DNA of 30,159 bases from NCBI GenBank assembly GCA_002413865.1, contig DHXX01000004.1, forward strand, positions 38,595 to 68,753, given 5' to 3'. A program made the translations under genes and the position numbers. This document shows, piece by piece, positions 18,778 through 28,400 of this stretch (its first letter is position 1; every line of letters starts with the position of its first letter). The notes beneath the pieces were generated by a model. The model was not told where the DNA came from. It did no database searches and was given only the letters and a program-made list of their open reading frames with translations. Source of the stretch: Candidatus Saccharibacteria bacterium UBA5145. GTDB lineage: Bacteria; Patescibacteriota; Saccharimonadia; Saccharimonadales; UBA4665.

Positions 18778-21700
18778 ATGACAGCACTACTTTACATTTT
18801 TGGGACGATATTTTTGCTGGCTTTGATCGCCGCGCCAATCGTGTTTGTGCAAGTCCGTCGCAATTTTCGTGAACAAAAAAACTATGAGCGTGGTCTCAAA
18901 ATCGTCCCTTTTTTGATCCATTTGCCACCGCCGAGTGACGACGTTGAACTAGGCGGTCGCGATGTTCGTGACGTCACCGACGAAACTATTAGCCGCGCCC
19001 AGGTTATTTATAGTATTGTTGCCAGTACCGTCCAGAAGGGTTTCAAGAGCAAATTCTACGGCCAGCGTCACTTTGCTTTTGAAATTGTCGGCTCGCAAGG
19101 TTTCGTCTACTTTTACGTGGCGGTTCCGATCGCCCTGGCCGAAGTCGTCAAGCAGGCCATCGTCAGCGCTTATCCAGCCGCCCGGCTCGAAGAGGTCGCC
19201 GATCATAATATCTTTAGTCGGGTCGGCAAAATGAACGGTACCATCGGTGGAGAGTTGACACTTAAAGAACCGTACGCTTATCCAATCGCCACCTACCAAG
19301 ACCTGAAGCGCGACGCCATGCAATCCTTATTGAACGCCTTATCGACGCTCGACAAAGAAGACGGCGCCGCCATCCAGATCTTGCTGCGTCCGGCCGATCC
19401 CAGCTGGCGGAAAAACGCGACGGCGACGGCCAGCAAAAAACGCAAGGGTAATGATAAGAAGTTACACGCCGCCGACATCTTGAAGGGCGTCGCCGTGGCG
19501 TTTGTGAAAGTTCCCGAGAGCGGGGGCAAGGGCGAATCCAAGCCTGAACTGTCGAGCCTCGACCAAAACATCCTCGACGCGATCGATGATAAAACGAGGC
19601 ACCCCGGCTTCGAGGTCCTGATCCGCGTCGTCGCTTCCTCGAACATCAGCCAACGCTCGCAGGCCATACTCGGTAATATTGTCGCCAGTTTTTCTTTATA
19701 TGACGCCCCCGGCAAGAACGGCTTTAAATATACGCCGGCCAAAGATATCGACAGTTTAGTGACGGCCTGTATCATGCGCTTCTTCCCGCAACAGAGTAAA
19801 AAGACGATTTTGAACTCAATTGAGCTGGCCACGCTGTTCCATTTTCCGGATCAGCGCAACATCCCGACATCGCAGTTAACCCGCCAAGACTCCAAGCAAG
19901 TCGACGGTCCGCGCAACGTGCCCGAAGACGGTATGCTGCTCGGTTATAACGTCTTTCGGGGGGCCAAAAAACCGATTCGTTTAGGGCTCGGTGATCGCCA
20001 GCGCCATATGTATGTCGTCGGCCAAACCGGAACGGGTAAGTCGACCTTCCTAGAGAACCTGGCCTTGCAGGATATGTTAAACGGCAATGGCTTTGCCTTC
20101 GTCGACCCGCACGGTGACGTCGTCGAGCGCTTGCTGGCGATGGTGCCCAAGGAGCGGACAGAAGACGTCATTTACTTCTCGCCGGCCGAGATGGACTACC
20201 CGATGGGCTTAAACCTGTTCGAGTTCAATACGCCTGATCAGAAGGACTTCTTGATCCAGGAAGCCCTGAACATGCTCTACAAACTGTACGACCCCCAACA
20301 TCAGGGAATCATGGGGCCGCGCTACGAACACCTCTTTAGAAATGCCGCCCTGACCATCATGGCTGACCCTGAGGGAGGCACGTTCGTGGATATCCCAAAA
20401 CTGTTCCGTGACCCCCAATACGTCCAACAGAAGCTCCAACACGTCACCGACTTAAACGTCCGTGAATTCTGGCAAAAAGAAATGCCGCAGTCGCAGCGCT
20501 CTAATGAGTTCGGTGACGTCGTGAGCTGGTTTGTCAGCAAGTTCGGTGCTTTCTTGAGTAACGAGATGATGCGTAACATCATCGGTCAGACCAAGAGCGC
20601 TTTTGACTTGCGCGACGTCATGGACAACAAGAAAATCCTGCTCGTTAACTTGAGTAAGGGGCGAACTGGCGAATTAAACTCCAAGCTACTCGGTATGGTG
20701 TTCGTGATGAAGTTCCAGGCCGCCGCCATGAGCCGCAGCAATATTCCTGAAGACGAGCGCGTCGACTTTAGCTTGTACGTCGATGAGTTCCAGAACTTCT
20801 CAACCGATAGCTTTGCCACCATCATGTCCGAAGCCCGCAAGTACCACCTGAACCTGATCGTGGCCAACCAGTTTACGACCCAGTTGACGCCCGAAATCCG
20901 CGACGCGGTGTTCGGTAATATGGGCACGATCGTGTCGTTTAGAATTGGCCAGAACGACGTCGAAAGCCTTGGCAAGTACTATCAACCAATCTTTATCGGC
21001 GATGATTTACTGCGCGTGCCGAACCACAACACGATCGTCCGCACCTTGATTGGCGGCGTGCCGACCCAGCCGTTTAGTATGGCGACATTGCCGGCTCTGG
21101 GGACGCCGAATCCACGCTTAGCCGAGGCGCTCAAGCAGCTTTCGAATGCCAAGTACGGCCGGCCGAAAGCCGGCGTTGAAAAGGATATTTTTGCGCGGAT
21201 GACGACCAAAGAAATTTCTAAGCCGGCCTTCGGGGCGAACCCGGTTGGCGGTGCTTTTGGTGCCCCGAGCAGCCCGGCCTCGCCATTTGCTTCTCCGCGG
21301 GCTCTTGGGCCGGTAGCGGCATCGGCGGGCGGCTCGAGCGCAGTGCCCCCGGCCGGTAGTAGCGGGTCGTCATTCTTGGACGACTGGCTAGCGAAGCGCC
21401 GAACGACGCCACCACCCGCCACGCCGCCATTCGCCCAACCAGCCGCCCCCAAGATTGGTAGCGCCGTAGCGGCTATCCCGCTAGCCGTGCCTGAGCCGCC
21501 GACGGATGTACCTATTACTACGCTTGAGCCTGCTCCCAGTCCGGCTCCCAGCCAGCCAGTGGTCGAGGTGACCGCCGACAACCACGTTGCGTTTGATTTC
21601 AGTAAAACCCAAAATATTTCGAGTGACGAAATCGAGAATAGTGAAGTCGATAAGATCGCCGAAGAGCTACGCCACCGCTTGAAAGATGCGTCGAAGGCTG

Positions 21701-21828
21701 ACGCTGCGGTACCACTATCAAGCCCGCCAGCCCCAGTAGTCGAGATAGCTCCGCCGACTCCACCCGTGGTCACGCCACTGTCGGAAGGCGAGATAACGAT
21801 TGATCATGACGGTAACTTGAGCCAATAA
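18778..21828 (+). CDS. Membrane-anchored type IV coupling-like ATPase (TraD/VirD4/DUF87-related)
   Basis: A 1016-residue protein. One N-terminal membrane helix (residues ~4-26, LLYIFGTIFLLALIAAPIVF) is followed by a large N-terminal domain and a RecA-like motor: Walker A GQTGTGKST (415-423), FVDPHGDVVERLL, Walker B LYVDEF (666-671), and a sensor region LIVANQFTTQL...GTIVSFRIG. This pattern is that of conjugation coupling proteins and related DUF87/HerA-type pumps that move DNA or protein through a membrane channel. From about residue 800 on the chain is P/A/S/T-rich and disordered, ending in an acidic helix (EIENSEVDKIAEELRHRL). No relaxase or other mating-channel gene is in the window. In CPR such ATPases are widespread and often linked to type IV pili or surface systems. 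It overlaps no neighbour and is co-transcribed with the 18350 gene. Confidence 0.85.
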   Translation: MTALLYIFGTIFLLALIAAPIVFVQVRRNFREQKNYERGLKIVPFLIHLPPPSDDVELGGRDVRDVTDETISRAQVIYSIVASTVQKGFKSKFYGQRHFAFEIVGSQGFVYFYVAVPIALAEVVKQAIVSAYPAARLEEVADHNIFSRVGKMNGTIGGELTLKEPYAYPIATYQDLKRDAMQSLLNALSTLDKEDGAAIQILLRPADPSWRKNATATASKKRKGNDKKLHAADILKGVAVAFVKVPESGGKGESKPELSSLDQNILDAIDDKTRHPGFEVLIRVVASSNISQRSQAILGNIVASFSLYDAPGKNGFKYTPAKDIDSLVTACIMRFFPQQSKKTILNSIELATLFHFPDQRNIPTSQLTRQDSKQVDGPRNVPEDGMLLGYNVFRGAKKPIRLGLGDRQRHMYVVGQTGTGKSTFLENLALQDMLNGNGFAFVDPHGDVVERLLAMVPKERTEDVIYFSPAEMDYPMGLNLFEFNTPDQKDFLIQEALNMLYKLYDPQHQGIMGPRYEHLFRNAALTIMADPEGGTFVDIPKLFRDPQYVQQKLQHVTDLNVREFWQKEMPQSQRSNEFGDVVSWFVSKFGAFLSNEMMRNIIGQTKSAFDLRDVMDNKKILLVNLSKGRTGELNSKLLGMVFVMKFQAAAMSRSNIPEDERVDFSLYVDEFQNFSTDSFATIMSEARKYHLNLIVANQFTTQLTPEIRDAVFGNMGTIVSFRIGQNDVESLGKYYQPIFIGDDLLRVPNHNTIVRTLIGGVPTQPFSMATLPALGTPNPRLAEALKQLSNAKYGRPKAGVEKDIFARMTTKEISKPAFGANPVGGAFGAPSSPASPFASPRALGPVAASAGGSSAVPPAGSSGSSFLDDWLAKRRTTPPPATPPFAQPAAPKIGSAVAAIPLAVPEPPTDVPITTLEPAPSPAPSQPVVEVTADNHVAFDFSKTQNISSDEIENSEVDKIAEELRHRLKDASKADAAVPLSSPPAPVVEIAPPTPPVVTPLSEGEITIDHDGNLSQ

Positions 21829-22345
21829 GCTTAGCCACCACCCGCTACGAGCCAAACCGTCTTCGTCCCAGAATGACAGCGCGTGACGTCATCCAGAAAT
21901 GGTTAGCAAAGGGCAGATTAGCAAAGGCCGTGCCGAGCCAGTCTGGTCTAAGGGTTACCCCGGAGATATCGTGTCGGGTTGACGCTTAAGCCCAAGTCCG
22001 CCCAACGCTATTTGCGCGTGAGAGGTCCGTCCTCTCACACGGCGCTAAGTCGGGTCAGCAAGGCTGGTCATTCGCGGGGGCCAGTTTGGCGCGAATAAAT
22101 TAGGGTCTTTTGGGAGCCTGTGGATAACTATCGTAGTAAATATTACTCATAGCTGTGACGCCTTAAGCCCAGTAGAGTGATTCAGGGCATAGTACAATAA
22201 ACAACGATAAAATATCGTAAGAAGTTAAAGCTGAAAATATAAAATTTTTTAGCAACCCAATAACCTAAAATGGTTATGATTTTAAATCAGGATTCATTAT
22301 CTTTGTAGTATTGCTTACTACACCAATAATAAATACTACAAACGT
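21829..22345. other. Intergenic region before the giant gene
   Basis: No gene. It contains a GTCCCAGAATGAC-type dispersed palindrome (21867-21895), a hairpin GTGAGAGG/CCTCTCAC (about 22018-22038), a DnaA-box-like TGTGGATAA (22119-22127), and an inverted pair TTTGTAGTAT/ATACTACAAA (about 22303-22343). The right half is A+T-rich. Confidence 0.45.
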
Positions 22346-22408
22346 CCGTAAAAACAGGGGGCCATACCTGTTATTTTGCTTGTGTTTACGGGGGCAAGTT
22401 CGTATACT
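22346..22408 (+). promoter_or_regulatory. Promoter of the giant gene with overlapping hairpin
   Basis: -35 TTGTGT (22380-22385), 17-bp spacer, -10 TATACT (22403-22408); start near 22415, leader ~29 bases without a clear Shine-Dalgarno. Just upstream, a nested hairpin CCGTAAA/TTTACGG (22346-22352, 22385-22391) with inner AACAGG/CCTGTT (22353-22358, 22367-22372) overlaps the -35. It may be an operator-like palindrome or the end of an upstream RNA. Confidence 0.5.
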
Positions 22409-22443
22409 TTTATCATCTGATACTAAATAAAAAATAGACAATC

Positions 22444-25400
22444 ATGGAACAAAAATACGAGGACGACGAACTGCGAACTCTGGATAGCTTATCCGGCTCG
22501 AGTAGTTACGCCGTGCCAGCGGCTCGCCGCCAGCGCTTCGATTGGTTCACCAACGCCTATGCTTCGCACAAAATCTTTGTCGTCGTACTACTGTTAATCG
22601 CCGTTTTGATTTCGAGCTATGGGGGCTGGGCGCTGGTCCGCGAGAGTCACGCCAACCCCGACAAGGCCGCCGCCACGAGTGACTCCGCCGCCGGCCAAAG
22701 ATCAATCGTCATCTTGCCGAGTCGCGACCAGGTCCTGACCATTAACCCCAAGCTGAGCGTCCAAAACGACACCGTTATCAAGGGTGATTTTAGTGTCACG
22801 GGTAGTACCTCGCTCAACAGCCTGAAGGTCAACGGCGACATCGTGGCGGCCCAGAACGGCACGTTCGGGGGCGACGTCACGGCCAACAACATCATCGCCC
22901 AGAACATCAAGGGCAGTTTCAGCGGTACTTACAAGGGTGACGGCAGTGCCTTGACCGGCCTAGCGGCCGCTAATCTGAGTGGCACGCTGAGCGACGCCCG
23001 CCTGAGCGCTAACGTGACCGTCCAGGGCAACACCTTCAATCGGGCCAACGAGCTGGTTAAGCTCGATGACAACGGCGCGTTGCCCAGTGCCAGCGGCGTT
23101 TACCTGACCGATATCAATGCCGCGACCCTCAACGGCCAAGCCATTAGCTATTTCACCAACGCCGCTAACTTCTCGTCGGGTACCTTGAGCGATGCCCGCC
23201 TGAGTACAAATGTGGCCCTGCTCAACGCCAGCAATACCTTCACGAACACAAATACGTTCGCGACTAATTTGGCGGTGCAGGGGACGGTCAACGGCCAGTC
23301 GGCCGTCTTTAGCAACGCGGTGGCAGCGCTAACCTTCACCCAAAACGGCAACGTCGTTTGTGACAGCAGCGGTAATTGCGGTGGCGGTGGTGGCGGCAGC
23401 GGCATCGCTGGCAGCGGAACGACCGACAAGCTGGCGCTATTCACGGCCGCCGGTGCTATTGGGGATTCGATTATCAGCCAGAGCGGCGCCACCATCACGG
23501 TGGCCGGCACGCTGACCGCCAGCGCCTTCCAGGGCGACGGCAGCACCCTGACCAGTTTAAACGCCAGTAACGTCAGCAGTGGCACGCTGGCCGACGGACG
23601 CTTGAGTGGCAATGTGCCGCTGTTGAACGCCGTTACGAACACGTTTACGGGGACGATTGCGGCGACGGCACTAACCGGCAGCGGCGCCGGCGTGACCGGC
23701 GTCAACGCCGCCCAGTTAAACGGTCAGATCGGTAGTTATTACACGAACGCCACCAACCTGAGCAGCGGCACCCTTGCCGACGGCCGGCTGAGCGCCAACG
23801 TCACCCTGGCCGGCAATACTTTCAACGGCCCTAGCCAGCTCGTCCAATTAACAGCCGGTGGCCTCTTGCCGAGTCTGAACGGTTCCAACGTCAGCAGCGT
23901 CAACGCCGCGGCGCTGCAGGGCTTTGTCGCCAGCTACTTCACCAACGCTACTAACCTCGCCAGCGGCACGGTGGCCGACGCCCGGCTCAGCAGTAACGTC
24001 GCCCTCCTCGGCGCCGGCAACACCTTTACTGGGGCGACTAATACGTTTAGCGGTGTAGCCGCGACCAACCTGACCCAAAACGGTAATAACGTCTGTGACA
24101 CCAGCGGCAACTGTAGCGGCGTCGGCGGCGGCGTGACGACGCCCGGCGGCACCAGCGGCACACTGGCGTTGTTTAGCGCTGGCCAACAGATCGCCAACTC
24201 CATCCTGACCCAGGCTAGCACCACCGTGACGGTGGCCGGCACCTTAGTAGCTACTGCCCTCCAGGGCAACGGCAGCGCCATCACGAACCTGAACGCCAGC
24301 AGCGTCAGTAGCGGCACACTAGCCGTTAACTTCGGCGGTACCGGCGCCAACACCTTCACCAGTAATGGCGTGCTCTACGGCAACGGTACGGGCGCCCTCC
24401 AGGCGACGACGGCCGGGACGACCGGCCAGTGTCTGGTGGCCAACACGGCAGCGGCCCCATCGTGGTTGAGCTGCGTCAGCGCTGGCAGCGGTGGTACGCC
24501 CGGTGGCGCGGCCGGTGGCGACTTGAGCGGCACCTATCCCGACCCGACGGTCGCCAAACTCCAAGGCACGACCCTCAGCGTCGCCGGCTTGACTAGCGGC
24601 GACTTTTTGCTCTACGACGGCGTTAACTGGGTCAACCACGGCCTGAGCGGCGACATCACCGTTACCGGCGGCGGCGTCGCGACGATTGGTGCCGGTACGG
24701 TCAGTAACGCCAAGCTGGTCAACAGCAGCCTAAGCGTGACGGCCGGCAGCGGCCTAGTCGGTGGCGGCAGCGTCGCCCTGGGCGGTAGCACCAGTGTTAG
24801 CGTTGCCTACGGCAGCGTGGCCAACACGGCGGTGCAGGGCAACACGACGCTCGTCTGCGCCAGCGGCACCGGCAATTTGGCCGGTGGTGGTGGCACGATT
24901 ACCCTGGGCAGCGGCGGCAGTTGTGGTAATTTAAACACCGTTGCCAGCCCGACCTTCACGAGTATCACTCTAACCAATCCACTCGATATTACCTCTGGCG
25001 GTACCGGCTCGGCAACGGCCGCTGGCGCACGTACCAACCTCGGGGCCGCCGCCCTCGGAGCCAACGGCGACATTACCAGCTTGGCCGGCCTGACGACGGC
25101 CCTTAGTGTCACCCAAGGCGGCTCCGGCGCGGAGACTTTCACCAGTAATGGCATCCTCTACGGCAACGCCAGCGGCGCCCTGCAAGCCACGGCGGCCGGT
25201 ATTACCGGACAGTGCCTGGTTGGCAGCACGGCGGCGGCGCCGACTTGGACGAGCTGTACGTCGGCCGCCGGTGGGGCGACCCCCGGCGGGGCGGCCGGCG
25301 GCGATCTGACCGGTACTTATCCCAACCCGACCATTGCGCTGCTCCAAGGCTCGACCCTGACCATCGCGACGCCCGGCACCGGCCAGGTCTTGCAGTACAA

Positions 25401-28400
25401 CGGCTCGGCTTTCGTCAACGCCTTACTCACCAACGCCAACTTGACGAGCGGCGCCTACGCAAGCGTCACCGGCACAGGTATCCTGGCGAGCGGTTCAATC
25501 GCGGCTGGCTTTGGTAACATTTCGACGACCAACTCAATCAGCACGACGGCCGGACTGCAAGGCGGTAGCTTGAGTATCAACAGCGGGGCCTTCGCCGTTA
25601 GCGCTGCCGGGGCGATCACCGCCGCGACAGGTATCACGACGAGTGGAGCGATCACGTTCTCCGGTCTCAGCAGCGCCGGCGTCGTCCACGCCGACGCGTC
25701 GGGCGTCTTGTCAACTGGTGCCGTGGCCCTCGGCACCGACACCACCGGCGACTACGTGTCGGCCCTCGGCAGCCTGACCGGCTTGAGCGCGACGGGCAAT
25801 AGCGGCGTCGGTAGCACCCCAACCCTGAGCGTCACCTACGGCTCGGCCATAAGCACCGCCGCCCAAGGCAACACCAGCCTGAGCTTTAGTGGCAGTGCCA
25901 ACTTAACGGGTACCGTCAGCGGCACCGCCGGCGGCGGCTTCAGCGCCAACACGCTGGCGATAATCAACAACCCGACCTTCAGCGGCCTCTTAACGGCCAG
26001 CGGTGGCCTGTCGGCCGTTGGCGAAAGCAACAGCGGCAACTACAACCAAATCGGCACCGGGACATTCAGTACCGGCAGCGGCGCTGTCGCCCTCAACGGC
26101 AACACCACCATTGCCGGGGTCAATACGTTGACGGTCGGTACGGGGGCCACCACCTTGGGAGGAACCCTAGGTATTACTGGCCTGACGACGCTTTCGGGCG
26201 GTGCCACAGTTACTGGAGCTACTAGTATTACCGGTGACACGACGATCAACACGTCGGGAGCCGCTGGCACTAGCATCGGTAACGCCGGCAGCACCGTAAC
26301 TCTCGGCGGCGCTACGACCGTCAACAATACTCTGACCGTCAGTAACGGCGCCGGTGTCGTCGGCAGTTTCTCGGGCCGCGTCAGTGGCGCCGACGCCGTT
26401 AGCAATAACGAATTCACGACCCTCTCCCAAGTGACGGGCGCGGTGGCCAGCGGCTCGGGCAACGCCAACTACGTCCAGAACGGCACCAGCCTGCAGACCA
26501 GCGCCAACTTCAACATCCAGAGTGCCGCCCCGGCCAGCATCGGCGGCGTCGTCCGCGCCGCGCTTAGTCAGACGGCCGACCTGCTGCAGTTGCAAGACAG
26601 CAGCGGCGTGGCTATGGGTGGCTTCAACAACCTCGGCCAACTCTACTCTAGGAGCGGCGCTTTTAGCGGCACGCTAGTGCAGGGCGCCCTCAGCCAAAAC
26701 ACCGCCTACACCATCCCGGCCAGCACCGGCGCGGCCGACACCTTCTGTCTCGTCAGCCTCAACAACTGTGTCGGCGCCGGGGCCGCCAGCATTGGCGCCC
26801 TGGACGGTGGCACCGCCAATGCCAATGGTGCTACCATCGCCACCGGCACGTTATTCCTACAATCGGCCAGCGCCAGCTTCGCCGGTCTAGTTAACACTGG
26901 TGCGCAAACTTTGGCCGGAGCCAAGACCCTTGCCGGTGCGACAACCCTCAGCAGCACGCTGGCCGTGACTGGAGTCGCTACCTTTAATAACACTGTTACC
27001 GTTCAAACCGCCACCAACTCCACGACCGCCCTCCAAGTCCAGAACGCCGCCGGCAACAATATCTTCGCAGTCGATACGTCGGGGGCACAGATAGTCCTCG
27101 GTAAACCCGGCGCCAGCGGTGTCAACGGTAAACTAGTCGTTAATAATGCCGCCAACGCCAATACTGTCACCGTCGTCAGCGGCACCACTAGCGCTAACTA
27201 TCAGCTGACACTACCAACTGCCCTGAGCGGCGTTGCCGGCGACTGTCTGAAAGACACGACTGGCGCCGGTGTGCTTGGCTTTGGCTCCTGCGGCGTGGCT
27301 GGCGTGACTCTGCAGGCCACTACCCCCGGTGTAGCCGATACCGGTAACTTCAATATCTCCGGCACGGGTATCGCCGCTACCTTCAAGGCGGGGACGAGCC
27401 TACTGGCTCCACTGCTCGATACGGCCAGCGCGGCGGCCCTCAACATCGGCACGACCAACGCCACGGGCATCAACCTGAACCAAAACACGACCCTAGCAAG
27501 TGGCAAGACGTTCAGCGTCCAGGGTGCGGCCACCTTCCAGAACGCAACTAACTCTTTGGCGGCCTTCTCGGTTAAGGATAGTTCCGGCGCGTCAGCCCTA
27601 GCCGTCGATACGACAAATCGCTGGGTCGGCATCGGTAACTCCAGTCCTTCGGCAACCTTGGACGTCGTCGCCAGTACTCCTGCCTATTTCAATAATTTTG
27701 AATCCGGACTGTTAACGCCCTTTACGACGAGTGGTGGCGCTACCCAACAGTGGTCAGTGACCACAAGTGCTAGTCCGGTGCCGTACAGCGGCTCGTACGT
27801 GGCCCAGGTCTATGCGCCTAACGGCACAAATAATGTCGCGAACTTAATTCTTACCAAGACTCTCACCGGTGCCGGCAATGTTTCTTTCTGGTATCAGTGT
27901 ACTTCTTACTGGAGCGGCTTCACGTTCCAAATTGACAGCGGTACCAAAAACGGTATGGCTGGCTGTGGTGGCTGGGGCACCAGTGGCTGGCTCTACGCAT
28001 CCTACGGCGTTGCCGCCGGTGCGCACACCTTTACCTGGTCATTTGACGGTGTCCAAACCGGCGGCAATCCTTCGATGTCGGTTGATAACGTCAACATCAC
28101 CAACGTTGGCAGCGGCACAGCAGCCCTCTTCAACGGCGGCGGCGTCGGTATCGATCTGGGCGCTGGAAACTTGCCGGCTCATTCCTTGGACGTTCTCGGT
28201 GATGCCCAGTTTATGAGTCAAACCAACTCTGCCACCGCTTTCCAAGTCCAGAACGCCGCCGGCAACAACATCTTCGCGGTCGACACTTCGGGGGCCCAGA
28301 TCGTCCTAGGCAAGCCCGGTGCCGGCGGTGTCAGCGGTAAGTTAGTCGTCAATAATGCCACTAATGCCAACACCGTCACTGTTGTCAGCGGCACTACAAG

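Noticed and set aside
2239..22127. Possible replication origin from DnaA-box-like nonamers (2239-2247, 22119-22127, and a variant near 16730)
   Set aside because: Single boxes far apart, with no cluster, no dnaA/dnaN neighbours and no clear unwinding region.
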